Of a stretch of 64,000 nucleotides of DNA, positions 52,493 to 61,947 are shown piece by piece. Location of the stretch: the NCBI GenBank assembly GCA_029262275.1, contig JAJCZS010000007.1, forward strand, positions 246,785 to 310,784, given 5' to 3'. The position numbers were made by a program, and so were the translations under genes. A model generated the notes under the pieces. The model was not told the origin of the DNA, searched no databases, and saw only the letters and a list, made by a program, of their open reading frames with translations. This stretch comes from Deltaproteobacteria bacterium (GTDB lineage: Bacteria > Desulfobacterota_D > UBA1144 > Nemesobacterales > UBA2774). Position 1 is the stretch's first letter; each line of letters begins with the position of its first letter.

Positions 52493-53623
52493 ATGGATGT
52501 AGTTTCTATCACGCAGTCAATTAAGAACAAAGCTAAGGATATAGGGTTTGATCTGATAGGAGTATCCCCGGCAAACTCTTTTCCTGAAAATCAATTCTAT
52601 AAGGAATGGTTAAATAAAGGGTTCTCTGGTGAAATGACCTACTTGGAGAGAAACCCGGAGAGAAGGGAAGATATAAAACAAGTTCTTCCAGATGCAAAAT
52701 CAGTTATATCCTGCGCCATGAATTACAATACTGATTATCCCTATTCAACTGATCTATCAGATAAGACAAAAGGCTGGATATCCCGCTATGCCTGGGGGGA
52801 TGATTACCACGATAATATCAAAGATAAGCTGCAAATTCTTATGGATTATCTAAGTTCTCAGTTGCCACAAAAAGTTACAAGTAAAATCTATGTAGATACT
52901 GGGCCAGTGCTTGAGAGGGTATATGCAAAATATGCAGGTATTGGTTGGGTTGGCAAAAACACATGTCTAATAAATCAAGAGATGGGATCGTGGTTGTTTA
53001 TAGGGGAGATTATCTCCGATGTTGAGCTTGACTATGATAGCCCGGCTCCTGATAGATGTGGTACATGCACCAGGTGTATAGACGCATGCCCTACAGATGC
53101 GCTCTTAGAGCCCTATGTGCTTGATTCAAGACTTTGTATCTCATATCTGACAATTGAGCTCAAGAATAAAATTCCTGTGGGGCTTAGAGATGGAATTCAG
53201 AACAACATCTATGGTTGTGATATATGCCAGGATGTTTGCCCTTGGAACAAGAGAGCATCTATTTCGGATAACCAAGAATTTGAGCCTAGAGAAGGTTTGT
53301 ATAATCCGGATTTAGATAATCTGTCTAGTCTAAGTCCAGAGGCGTTTAGAGCTATGTTTAAGGGAAGCCCTATTAAGAGAACTAAAAGAAGGGGGCTTCT
53401 CAGAAATATCATGGTTGCCATGGGCAATTCGGGTGAAAAAGATTTCATCCCGCACATAAAAGAATGTTTGAAAGACGAAGAACCTCTTGTAAGGGCCCAC
53501 GCTGTCTGGGCTCTTTGGAAAATAGAGGGGGTACAATCTAAAGAAACTTTGTTGAGCCATAGAAGAGCAGAAAACGATATGATGGTCAATGATGAGCTTG
53601 ATTCGATTTTGAGCTCAATTTAG
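52493..53623 (+). CDS. queG: Epoxyqueuosine reductase
   Basis: 376 residues. The catalytic Asp135 is in VDTGPVLER. The first [4Fe-4S] site is Cys189, 192, 195, 199 (CGTCTRCIDAC) and the second uses Cys242, 245, 249 (CDICQDVC), with GIGWVGKNT between. A C-terminal HEAT-like region (VRAHAVWALWKI) completes the family layout. It uses cobalamin to reduce epoxyqueuosine to queuosine in tRNA. The other que genes are not in the window. Confidence 0.95.
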   Translation: MDVVSITQSIKNKAKDIGFDLIGVSPANSFPENQFYKEWLNKGFSGEMTYLERNPERREDIKQVLPDAKSVISCAMNYNTDYPYSTDLSDKTKGWISRYAWGDDYHDNIKDKLQILMDYLSSQLPQKVTSKIYVDTGPVLERVYAKYAGIGWVGKNTCLINQEMGSWLFIGEIISDVELDYDSPAPDRCGTCTRCIDACPTDALLEPYVLDSRLCISYLTIELKNKIPVGLRDGIQNNIYGCDICQDVCPWNKRASISDNQEFEPREGLYNPDLDNLSSLSPEAFRAMFKGSPIKRTKRRGLLRNIMVAMGNSGEKDFIPHIKECLKDEEPLVRAHAVWALWKIEGVQSKETLLSHRRAENDMMVNDELDSILSSI

Positions 53624-53633
53624 AACCTATAAC

Positions 53634-53654
53634 CTCTCTTAGTAGTAAAGAGAG
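53634..53654 (+). terminator. Small hairpin after queG
   Basis: CTCTCTT (53634-53640) pairs with AAGAGAG (53648-53654) around a 7-base loop, 10 bp after the stop. No T-run follows on the plus strand, so termination is only a weak possibility. Confidence 0.3.
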
Positions 53655-53680
53655 AATCATTCGTTACAATATTTGTTAAT

Positions 53681-54106
53681 ATGGAAGATAAAATAATAGA
53701 AGTAGTAAAAGCTAATGAGAACTTTTATCTCGCTATTAAAAACAGTGATTTTGACCAGATGGAGGGTCTCTGGGTTCGGGACGAAAGTGTAAAATGTGTT
53801 CACCCTGGCTGGCCGATGCTGCATGGTTGGGAGGCGGTTAGTCAGAGCTGGAAGAATATATTTGAAAACAGTGGACCTCTTGATATTGAGCTTCGGGATG
53901 TAGAAAGCCAGATTTCAGGTAACTCAGGTTGGGTAATTTGCATTGAGAAGATTAGTTACAAAATAGAGGATGAAATTCATTCGGGCTACGCACAGTCTAC
54001 GAATATATTCAAGCTTGATGGGGCAAAATGGCTTTTGGCCCTGCATCATGCCTCACCAGTTCCTGCTCCTAGAGGAGATGTCTCATCCAACGAGGTCTTA
54101 CAATAA
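53681..54106 (+). CDS. SnoaL/NTF2-like protein
   Basis: 141 residues of the NTF2-like fold, with an N-terminal helix (VVKANENFYLAIKNSDFDQM), the block CVHPGWPMLHGWEAVSQSWKNIF and a C-terminal sheet ending HHASPVPA. This subgroup is common in proteobacteria and is usually annotated only as nuclear transport factor 2 family. No catalytic function can be assigned. No signal peptide, so cytoplasmic. It ends 12 bp before the convergent tamB stop. Confidence 0.82.
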   Translation: MEDKIIEVVKANENFYLAIKNSDFDQMEGLWVRDESVKCVHPGWPMLHGWEAVSQSWKNIFENSGPLDIELRDVESQISGNSGWVICIEKISYKIEDEIHSGYAQSTNIFKLDGAKWLLALHHASPVPAPRGDVSSNEVLQ

Positions 54107-54118
54107 TATTGCTGTATG

Positions 54119-57100
54119 TTAGAAATTAAAGTTGTAGAATAAATCAGCCCCAGGGTTTTCCCCGCCTACGTCGGCATCGATAGTGACATTATTGAAAATA
54201 TGATATTCAACAAGAACTTTGTTGTATGTAATGTTAGTCGAATCAATTATTGAGTCGGTTGTTCCTCTTTCAAATGCTATGTAGAGATCCTCAGTTAAGT
54301 ATTTACCTACTTCAACATTTGTACCCGAAATACTGACTACGTCCAGTGATACAACATTTCCCATCAGGCTTTCCAGTTGTGCTGCTGCAATTCCACCCGC
54401 TAGTCCTGATGCTACGCCCCCTATAGCAGATCTCTCTCCTGAGCTTATATCGCTTGAGGATGCTCCAAAGACCAGATAAGAGACTATATCTGTCTCAGAC
54501 ATTGCAGGATCGCTAGTTAGCGCTATCTTAGGTTCTGACGCCCGCCCTCCTATGTTGATGAAGACATTTACATTTGAAACTCTGTAGAGCGCTGTAATAT
54601 CCAGAAATGGATCTATTTCCTGTCCACCAGAAAAGCTGACATTTCCATCCTCAATTCTAAAGACCTTTCCAAAATTCTCATAGGTGCCGCGTATAACACT
54701 TATGTTTCCTACAATCCTCAAAGACTCATGGAATTCTTTTTGTATGTCTAAGTTTCCGCGCAATTCAATATTTGCCCCCTGACCTCTGACCCAGTTATTT
54801 CTACTCATGTGAATCTGCATATTGAGTCCAATGTTTTTATCAAAAAAGCTTTCCTCGTTCCCACTAGCAACTACAAACTCTTCCTTGTCTTCGTCTACAA
54901 ACTGTATTTCCTGGATTTCTTTGTCGGGCTTATCGGGAAGGGTGACTCTGAGTTTTTCCACATCGATTTTTCCGGCTATATCAACTTGCTCACCTTTTCC
55001 GTTAATCTTTAGATCCCCTGTTAAAGCAGCCGAGATTCTCTGAGGTTTTATTAAAAAATTGTCCATATTGCCAGTCATGTTGTAGGAAAGTGTGGGTATG
55101 TCCAGTTCTCCCTCAAAAGTAGCCTTGCCGTTCGAAGTAGTTAACTCCAGGGTTTGTAAAACTGCTTTTTGACCGTTCAGATTGATAAGTGCATTGGGTA
55201 TCCCAATATCGTTAGTTATGCTTTTTGTTTGTAAGGTAGCTTCCTGAAGCTGTATTTTTCCGTTAACTGTGGGGCTTTTGAGTTTTCCAGATGCGGTTAA
55301 ATCTATGTCTAAGTTGCCTTCTGATTTTACAACCTCACCTACTAGGCTTGAGAGCGGGCTTATATTCAGATCATCTGAATCTATACTCAGATTTACAGTT
55401 GCATTCTCTACGCTCTCGCCAATATTATTTAAATTGAGATTAATGTTTGAATTTCCTTTGGCACTCAAAATATCAACTGAATTGTTTGATATAATAAAAT
55501 TTAGATTCATGTTCTGATTAAGATAGTTAAGGTCAAAAACAATACTGTCGTTCTCAAAATCGTTATACTGCAAATTCTGAGTTTGTATGTTTGCATTAAT
55601 TGAAGGATTTTGCATTGTACCTTCTAGGTCTATAGAGGCGTTAATAGTGCCCTGAACAGGTGTTCCAAATTCAAGGGCCTTGGTTATGTCATCTAGGCTT
55701 AAATTTGCCAGTTTCACGCTTCCATCGATGTTCCTGTTGTTAGAAATGTTTGCGTTGGCAAGTACAGAGGTGTTGTTATGGTAAAGATTGAAATTCTGTA
55801 GCACAAAATTGTTTGGTGCAACTGTTATTAAAATGTTATCTCTATTATCCAGAGTTGTATCTTCAAGTTTTAGTACTAGCTCTCTTATCTCTATGTCTCT
55901 TTGAGTACTGCTTAAATCAAGTAGAGACCCTATTAATTCATAATTGAATTGATCATTTTCAATAATTTTCAAATCAGCGTTTATGGCTGTTCCTTCACTA
56001 GTAACTTCAAGAGCAACTTCTTGTATTTCTTTATTACCAACGGTTGCAGTATTTATATCTATTTTTGCATTTAGTTCAGGGGCCTCAGAGCTGATGGTTC
56101 CTGAGCCATCAATCTTTATTGATTTTGCGCTGTAGCTCTCGTCATAGTTTAAATCGAGCACTTCCCCATCTATTGTGATCTTTGGATTCTTAAGGCTTCC
56201 AGTCACATCACCACTTGCCTTTAGGCTTCCAGATAAAGCAAGATCTGGGGATATGCCGGATATAAAGCCTAAGTTCTGAAGCTCTATATCGTATTTGAAA
56301 TCAGCCCCTAGACTCTCAGGGCTTTTGCCTGAGGCAATGATTTTGTTTTTGTCTGAATTGAGTTCTAGAGACTGAATGTCTAGAATCTGATTTTCATATG
56401 AAACATCTACACTGCCGTCAGTAAGATTGATTCCAAAAATGCTTGAAGGGCTAATGTCTCCATCTATATCGGCAGACAGGTTTTCTAGGAGATCTCCCCC
56501 AAGTGGGATTAAACTTTTTATTGTAAACTCTGAGGTTAGCTTGCTGAAATAGTTGTCATTCGCGAGTATGGAGCCAAAGTTTACGTCACTTAGGTTTAAT
56601 TTAATATCAGTTCCCAATCCGCTTGAGGAATAATCTACAGAGCCGCTCATTTGAAGGTCTCCAGCTTTCTCACCTTTTACCTCAAATTTCTTTATATCAG
56701 TTTTAACACTTAGATCAGAGAACTCTTCCCAGTTCCCGCTAGCATTTATCTCAGAGTTAAGAGTTGCTCCAAGTTCTGTATCAACAGGAAAGTCAGAGGG
56801 GCCATCGGTGGCAGCATCAATTAGAGTGAATATTTCTGTTGTTTTTATGTCATTTAATGAAAGCGTAAGGTCAAATTTATTATTACCTTCTTTTGAAATA
56901 ATTTTTTTAAGATCAATATCGCCGCCTAGTTTTATTACGCCCAGGCCACTATCAAAATTCCCTCCGGATATGCTGATCGTCGTGCCCGACATATTAATTT
57001 CTTCTAGCGTTCCGGATACTTTCTTCTGAAGGATCTCTGATTCAGGAATTTTTACAGTAGCGTTCGCTTTGATATTGTTTGAGCTTATATACTCTCCGCT

Positions 57101-57943
57101 GCCCTCAGTCTCAAGGTTAATAGTGCCGATATTTTCTACTACAAAGTTATTGGCGGCTGCATCAAATGAAAATTTAGGTCTATCTTGCAAGTTCTCGGCT
57201 TGGGCGTCTAATTTAATCTCTGCCTCGTTAAATAAGACCTTCAAATCTTTTATTGTAACTTTGTCCTGTGAGTAAAAGGCCTTTGTAGATAAGCCTGATA
57301 TGGACAGGTTTTGATCAACAGCATTAAACTCTGCGTTTTTAAGGTTAAGATCTATTTCACGGTATATATCAATTAACTTAATGGATAGATCAACTTGTGG
57401 TATCTCATATTTTGAAACTTTGTTTTGGGTCCTATCATCATTTGTAATTTGAGCATTTTGTAGAAGAAATTTAGAAAGTATTATGCTCCACTGTGGCGGG
57501 CCAGATTCCTGGCTTGTAGAATCTTTTTCGACTTCCTCAGAATTGCCAATCTTCTCAAAATTCCATTTGCCGTCAGGGTATTTTATAAGGTTTACATCTA
57601 GCCCAGTTATTATTAGGTCGTCTACTGGTATTACTCTGCTAAATAGTGTTGAGCTATTGAGCATGTGTATAAGAGCATAATCAACTGTGATTTCTTTTAT
57701 AGCTACAAAGCTCTCACCTTCCACAACAAATGAGACGTCTGAGAGCTTAATGTTGTTAAAAAAGTTTCCCTCAAGCGCACCTATGGTAAAGGTCTGCCCT
57801 GTGGTTGAGCTTACAATGTCCTCTGCGGTTCTTTTAACAAAACCTCTGAAATACTCGGTTTGTGATAGAAACAGCAGTCCTACCAAAGCCAAAATTATGA
57901 CAATGAAGAAGATTCCGATGGATACGAGGATTTTTTTACGCAT
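54119..57943 (-). CDS. tamB: Translocation and assembly module subunit TamB
   Basis: 1274 residues. One N-terminal membrane anchor (about 5-27) is followed by a long beta-taco of repeating strands across the periplasm and a C-terminal DUF490 domain (GNISVIRGTYENFGKVFRI, SDPAMSETDIVSYLVFG) ending in Phe. TamB bridges the inner membrane and an Omp85 protein, and takes part in anterograde phospholipid transport and outer-membrane protein assembly. A tamA gene is not adjacent. It is 157 bp from the EamA gene, transcribed in the same direction. Confidence 0.93.
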   Translation of the reverse strand: MRKKILVSIGIFFIVIILALVGLLFLSQTEYFRGFVKRTAEDIVSSTTGQTFTIGALEGNFFNNIKLSDVSFVVEGESFVAIKEITVDYALIHMLNSSTLFSRVIPVDDLIITGLDVNLIKYPDGKWNFEKIGNSEEVEKDSTSQESGPPQWSIILSKFLLQNAQITNDDRTQNKVSKYEIPQVDLSIKLIDIYREIDLNLKNAEFNAVDQNLSISGLSTKAFYSQDKVTIKDLKVLFNEAEIKLDAQAENLQDRPKFSFDAAANNFVVENIGTINLETEGSGEYISSNNIKANATVKIPESEILQKKVSGTLEEINMSGTTISISGGNFDSGLGVIKLGGDIDLKKIISKEGNNKFDLTLSLNDIKTTEIFTLIDAATDGPSDFPVDTELGATLNSEINASGNWEEFSDLSVKTDIKKFEVKGEKAGDLQMSGSVDYSSSGLGTDIKLNLSDVNFGSILANDNYFSKLTSEFTIKSLIPLGGDLLENLSADIDGDISPSSIFGINLTDGSVDVSYENQILDIQSLELNSDKNKIIASGKSPESLGADFKYDIELQNLGFISGISPDLALSGSLKASGDVTGSLKNPKITIDGEVLDLNYDESYSAKSIKIDGSGTISSEAPELNAKIDINTATVGNKEIQEVALEVTSEGTAINADLKIIENDQFNYELIGSLLDLSSTQRDIEIRELVLKLEDTTLDNRDNILITVAPNNFVLQNFNLYHNNTSVLANANISNNRNIDGSVKLANLSLDDITKALEFGTPVQGTINASIDLEGTMQNPSINANIQTQNLQYNDFENDSIVFDLNYLNQNMNLNFIISNNSVDILSAKGNSNINLNLNNIGESVENATVNLSIDSDDLNISPLSSLVGEVVKSEGNLDIDLTASGKLKSPTVNGKIQLQEATLQTKSITNDIGIPNALINLNGQKAVLQTLELTTSNGKATFEGELDIPTLSYNMTGNMDNFLIKPQRISAALTGDLKINGKGEQVDIAGKIDVEKLRVTLPDKPDKEIQEIQFVDEDKEEFVVASGNEESFFDKNIGLNMQIHMSRNNWVRGQGANIELRGNLDIQKEFHESLRIVGNISVIRGTYENFGKVFRIEDGNVSFSGGQEIDPFLDITALYRVSNVNVFINIGGRASEPKIALTSDPAMSETDIVSYLVFGASSSDISSGERSAIGGVASGLAGGIAAAQLESLMGNVVSLDVVSISGTNVEVGKYLTEDLYIAFERGTTDSIIDSTNITYNKVLVEYHIFNNVTIDADVGGENPGADLFYNFNF

Positions 57944-58100
57944 GGATCAATTTGTTTAGGAAATACTATTACTCACAATCATACTGTTCTATATAAGTTT
58001 ACTTAAGAACTAAATTTAACCGCCCGAGTTTTAACATTACGAATTTATTATACCTTAGAGGCTTTTTAAATCATATCAAAATAATCTTTTGAAATGACAA

Positions 58101-58970
58101 CTATTTTTTAGAGACTTGGTATATTCCAATTAGAATTAAGGCTCCCCCTATAATTACACCTGCGTCCAGCTTGTTTCCTAGAAGTAGCCAGTCGAATATG
58201 AGGCCAAAAACAGGCACCAACATTGATGAGAATGTGGTTATTTTGATATCTAGGTTCTTAAGCAGATAAAACCATATAGTAAAATCTACAGCAGATGCTA
58301 TTAGTCCGGTAAATAACAATATATATAAGGAATGAGCATTCCATTCTACATGTAGAAATCCTTCAGTAGGTAGAGCCAGAATTATAAGCCCAACTGCACC
58401 TATAGAAAGCTGAAGGGTGCTCACCATGAATATATTTTCATTACCCATGCGTTTTTTGATCCAAATATTTGAGATCGCCCAGGCAACTGCTCCACCAATA
58501 ATTAGCATTTCACCTATGAATATTTCTGAACTCTGATGAACTATGGTGTCCCGTCCAAGAATACATATTATCCCTGCGGTACCAATTGCTACTCCTATCC
58601 ATTTGGCTGTATTAAGACGTTCTTTTAGATAAAAATGGACCATAAAGACTGTCCAAATAGGCATGGTATATAGAAGGACCGATGTTTTGCCTGCCGATAC
58701 ATACTGCATTCCGTATAGCATAAGACCGAAAGTAAGTGTAGTTTGAAAAAGTCCTATAATTGCATAGTCCGGAAGCTTTTCTCTTTTCGGCCATTCTATC
58801 GACTTTGACTTCACATAAACAAACATGGCGATAGCCGCAATTATCATTCTCCATGCGGCAAATGTAAACGGCCCTGAGTACTCAAGACCCATTTTCATAA
58901 GAACCCATGAGTATCCCCAAGTAACGATTGTAAAAATAAGAAGGAAAATGTATAGGAATGTTTTATTCAT
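58101..58970 (-). CDS. EamA/DMT-family transporter
   Basis: 289 residues with about ten membrane helices arranged as two EamA repeats (residues 6-140 and 148-287). TFAAWRMIIAAIAMF in the first repeat and LDIKITTFSSMLVPVFGLIFDWLLLG in the second are typical. Members export amino acids or metabolites. The substrate is unknown. A lone gene between tamB and the divergent etf promoter region. Confidence 0.9.
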   Translation of the reverse strand: MNKTFLYIFLLIFTIVTWGYSWVLMKMGLEYSGPFTFAAWRMIIAAIAMFVYVKSKSIEWPKREKLPDYAIIGLFQTTLTFGLMLYGMQYVSAGKTSVLLYTMPIWTVFMVHFYLKERLNTAKWIGVAIGTAGIICILGRDTIVHQSSEIFIGEMLIIGGAVAWAISNIWIKKRMGNENIFMVSTLQLSIGAVGLIILALPTEGFLHVEWNAHSLYILLFTGLIASAVDFTIWFYLLKNLDIKITTFSSMLVPVFGLIFDWLLLGNKLDAGVIIGGALILIGIYQVSKK

Positions 58971-59018
58971 CTGGAATGCCTATTTAATTAAGACAATATC
59001 CTAAGCAATCTATCTGTC

Positions 59019-59046
59019 TTGACAAGGTACCGTCAATATTTATAAT
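59019..59046 (+). promoter_or_regulatory. Consensus sigma70 promoter of etfBA
   Basis: Exact TTGACA at 59019-59024, 16 bp spacer, exact TATAAT at 59041-59046. Transcription would start near 59053, leaving a leader of about 160 bases before etfB. The strongest promoter I found in the window. Confidence 0.75.
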
Positions 59047-59116
59047 TACATACCTTTTAAATTTTATCCGGGATTTATTTTTTTAACTGATCCATTTTGG
59101 GGTAAAGCTGAGAAGC

Positions 59117-59148
59117 TTGTAATTATCATTGATTTATATTAATTACAA
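59117..59148. promoter_or_regulatory. Palindrome TTGTAATTA-N14-TAATTACAA, candidate operator
   Basis: Perfect 9-base arms at 59117-59125 and 59140-59148. The half-site TAATTACA also occurs at 59043-59050, overlapping the -10 of the promoter at 59019-59046. Arrangement suits a dimeric repressor of etfBA, or an RNA hairpin in the leader. Function is inferred. Confidence 0.55.
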
Positions 59149-59214
59149 CGCATAAATAGCTTGCGGATAAATGAACAAAGTCACTATTTAACTTAAGATC
59201 GGAGGTCGATTAAG

Positions 59215-60054
59215 GTGAAGATTTTAGCAATAGTTAGCCAAACACAAGATACAGAGGCAAAAATTCAAGTCTCAGCAAGTGGAGATTCCATTGAAACAGG
59301 GGATATGAAATGGATTATGAATCCCTATGATGAATTTGCCGTTGAAGAGGCGATTCAAACAAAGGAAAAACACGGTGGTGAAGTAGTAATAGTATCTATT
59401 GGACCTGCTAGAGTTATAGATACAATAAGACAAGCTCTTGCAATGGGTGCCGACAGTGCAGTGCATATTAACGGCGATAGTTTTGCTGAAACTGATTCTT
59501 ATGCAACTGGAGCAATTATCGCAAGTGAAATTAAAAAACTAGGCGAGTTTGATATCATTTTCACCGGTATGAAAATAATTGACGAAGAATCTGGTCAGGT
59601 AGGAGTTCAGATAGCAGAAGAGCTTGGAATTCCTCATGTTTCATTGGTAAGTAAGGTTTCTGAGATTAATGCAGATGCTAAAAAAGCTGTCTGTCAGAAA
59701 GAAATAGACGGTGGACATGTTGTTGTTGAAGTTCCGCTTCCTTGTCTTATCACCTGTCCTGATGCTATGAATGAACCACGCTACGCATCACTTCCGGGGA
59801 TTATGAAGGCAAAGAAAAAACCTCTAACCGAAGTTGGAATTGATGATATCAATTTTGATGGCCTTGGATTTGGAAAAGAATCAGTAAGTAAAGAGGGTGC
59901 CAGGGTTAAAACAACCTCTATTGAAGTTCCTCAAATTGAAAGAAAATTGAAAATAATCAAAGGCAGTGACGAACCTATGGTAAAAGGTGAGGAAATTACC
60001 AAATCTGCTCAGGAGTTGATCAAGCTTCTTAGAGAAGATGCAAAAGTTATATAA
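59215..60054 (+). CDS. etfB: Electron transfer flavoprotein, beta subunit
   Basis: 279 residues from a GTG start with GGAGGT 8 bp upstream. The beta-subunit pattern is clear: NPYDEFAVEEA, RQALAMGADSAVHI, DIIFTGMKIIDEESGQVG, PLPCLITCPDAMNEPRYASL. With EtfA it takes electrons from acyl-CoA and other dehydrogenases and gives them to ETF:quinone oxidoreductase. The partner dehydrogenase genes are not present. etfA follows by 40 bp. Confidence 0.96.
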   Translation: MKILAIVSQTQDTEAKIQVSASGDSIETGDMKWIMNPYDEFAVEEAIQTKEKHGGEVVIVSIGPARVIDTIRQALAMGADSAVHINGDSFAETDSYATGAIIASEIKKLGEFDIIFTGMKIIDEESGQVGVQIAEELGIPHVSLVSKVSEINADAKKAVCQKEIDGGHVVVEVPLPCLITCPDAMNEPRYASLPGIMKAKKKPLTEVGIDDINFDGLGFGKESVSKEGARVKTTSIEVPQIERKLKIIKGSDEPMVKGEEITKSAQELIKLLREDAKVI

Positions 60055-60094
60055 GAGCACAAATGACATCTATCGAAATTGTAGGAGGAAATAA

Positions 60095-61090
60095 ATGAGT
60101 AACGATGTTTGGGTAGTAGCTGATCTAAAACTAGATGGAACAATAAGAAAAGTAACCTTCGAAGCGTTAAGCGAAGCTAAAAATAAACTTGTAGGAAAAC
60201 TCGGCGGCCAACTGTGCGCAGTGCTGCTTGGTTCTGGTGTTTCTGGATTGGAGGCTGAGCTAGGAAAATATGGCGCTGAAAAAGTGTATGTTGTAGACAG
60301 CGATCTGTTAAAAGATTTTAATACTGAGGGTTATGTAAATGCCTTAGGTGAATTAATAAAACAAAATGAGCCGGCAGTAGTAATAGCTGGAAATACGGTG
60401 TTTGGTCAGGATTATTTCCCAAGAGCAGCAGCTCGTGTTGGAGCAGGGGTTGCAATGGACGCAATCTCTATTGATCTCTCAGGAGATAACAAGCTTCAGA
60501 TAGAGCGTTATTCTCACTCTAGTAAAGCTATTCAGACGCAAGTTTTTCACGGCGATAAAACTATGATGGCCACAGTTAGACCTAACTCATTTAAAGATGT
60601 GGAATCACCGGCTACTCCAGAGGTTATCAGTGGATCAGTTGAGGTAAATCCTGCTGACGTTCATATGAAAGTGCTTGAACTTCAAACCAAGGAATCCGAC
60701 AGACCAGAGTTGACTGAGGCTGAGAGAGTGGTTGCTGGTGGACGTGGACTAGCAAGTGAGGAGAATTTTAAATACATATATGAACTTGCAGATATACTTG
60801 GCGCTGCTGCGGGTGCTACCCGTGCGGCAGTAGATGCAGGTTACTGCCCTTACGATATGCAGGTCGGACAGACTGGTAAAGCTGTATCTCCTAATCTATA
60901 TATTGGTATAGCAATCTCTGGCTCAGTTCAGCATTTTGCTGGAATGGGCTCTTCAAAAGTAATTGTAGCTATCAATAAAGATCCAGAGGCTCCTATTTTC
61001 CAAAAATGTGACTACGGTATTGTAGGCGATCTCTTTGATATCTTGCCGCCATTTACAGCGGATGTAAAAGCGCTACTTTCAGAAGGTTAA
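60095..61090 (+). CDS. etfA: Electron transfer flavoprotein, alpha subunit
   Basis: 331 residues, with GTAGGAGG 8 bp before ATG. The C-terminal FAD domain is diagnostic: [43 protein letters not shown]-like block ([11 protein letters not shown]), and [10 protein letters not shown]. It carries the redox-active FAD of the heterodimer. Co-transcribed with etfB. Flavin supply (ribBA/ribH) and menaquinone genes in the same window fit the use of this carrier in a quinone-linked chain. Confidence 0.96.
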   Translation: MSNDVWVVADLKLDGTIRKVTFEALSEAKNKLVGKLGGQLCAVLLGSGVSGLEAELGKYGAEKVYVVDSDLLKDFNTEGYVNALGELIKQNEPAVVIAGNTVFGQDYFPRAAARVGAGVAMDAISIDLSGDNKLQIERYSHSSKAIQTQVFHGDKTMMATVRPNSFKDVESPATPEVISGSVEVNPADVHMKVLELQTKESDRPELTEAERVVAGGRGLASEENFKYIYELADILGAAAGATRAAVDAGYCPYDMQVGQTGKAVSPNLYIGIAISGSVQHFAGMGSSKVIVAINKDPEAPIFQKCDYGIVGDLFDILPPFTADVKALLSEG

Positions 61091-61104
61091 TTTAAAACAG
61101 AATC

Positions 61105-61941
61105 CTATGGGGACGGCACCTTTGTCGTCCCTATTATATCCACCATCTCTATTTTCTTTATATCCTCACCCAAAAATCTTCCCGCCACTGATAAGAATGT
61201 GTCTGACACATCAGTCAAATAGAATTCTTTGTTAGAACTAGAACTATTTTCATTCAGTAAATTTTCTCTTATTAGGGCTTGTTTAATTTCCATTGCAGTC
61301 TCTTTAGCAGAATCTACCAGAGTTATTTTCTCTCCCATAACTTTTTGAATTGTATGTTTTAAGAGTGGATAATGAGTACATCCCAAAACGAGAACATCAA
61401 TCCCGGTATCTTTGATTGAGCTTAAATATTCCTCGGCAATGCGTTCAACTAATTCCCCTTCCGTCCAGCCCTCGTCAGCCAGAGGCACGAATAGCGGGCA
61501 TGGCTTGGAGATCACCTCAATAGAAGGGTTTAGTTCTTCGATAGCTTTTTTGTAAGCGCTGCTATTAATAGTTGAGGGGGTTCCTATTACTCCGATTTTA
61601 CCAGCCTTTGTTACACTTACAGCTTTTTTTGCTCCGGGTTCTATAACTCCAATAACCGGAATGTCGAACTCGCTATTTAGACTAGGGAGTGAAACTGAGG
61701 ATGCTGTATTGCAAGCTACAACAAGTAGTTTAATCCCCTTTGAGATTAGAAACTCGGTGTTGCTATGAGAGTAGGCAATTACCGTTCTCCCCGACTTTGT
61801 CCCATAGGGCACTCTTGCGGTATCACCGAGATATATAATATCTTCACCAGGCAAAGCTGTGATTAGCTCTTTTGCTACTGTAAGCCCGCCTATTCCTGAG
61901 TCAAATACACCAATTGGGGCATTTTTTATATCGTTTTTCAT
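61105..61941 (-). CDS. murI: Glutamate racemase
   Basis: 278 residues. GVFDSGIGGLTVAKEL at 11-26, the two catalytic cysteines Cys77 (VVACNTAS) and Cys188 (VLGCTHYPLL), and PYGTKSG are all present. It makes D-glutamate for peptidoglycan. The 3' end carries a G+C-rich hairpin shared with the end of the etf operon. It starts 6 bp after radA on the same strand, so the two are co-transcribed. Confidence 0.96.
   Translation of the reverse strand: MKNDIKNAPIGVFDSGIGGLTVAKELITALPGEDIIYLGDTARVPYGTKSGRTVIAYSHSNTEFLISKGIKLLVVACNTASSVSLPSLNSEFDIPVIGVIEPGAKKAVSVTKAGKIGVIGTPSTINSSAYKKAIEELNPSIEVISKPCPLFVPLADEGWTEGELVERIAEEYLSSIKDTGIDVLVLGCTHYPLLKHTIQKVMGEKITLVDSAKETAMEIKQALIRENLLNENSSSSNKEFYLTDVSDTFLSVAGRFLGEDIKKIEMVDIIGTTKVPSP
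61110..61131. terminator. Hairpin between etfA and murI (bidirectional candidate)
   Basis: GGGACGGC (61110-61117) pairs with GTCGTCCC (61124-61131) with one G-U wobble around a 6-base loop, followed on the plus strand by TATTATAT. It sits 20 bp after the etfA stop but inside the last codons of murI. Confidence 0.45.
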
Positions 61942-61947
61942 AATTTG

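Larger units (their letters stand above)
58971..59214. other. 244 bp divergent regulatory region between the EamA gene and etfB
   Basis: Contains, for the plus strand, a full consensus sigma70 promoter, a TAATTACA half-site over its -10, a 32 bp palindrome and a GGAGGT Shine-Dalgarno (59201-59206) 8 bp before the GTG start of etfB. No small ORF or RNA gene is evident. Confidence 0.6.
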
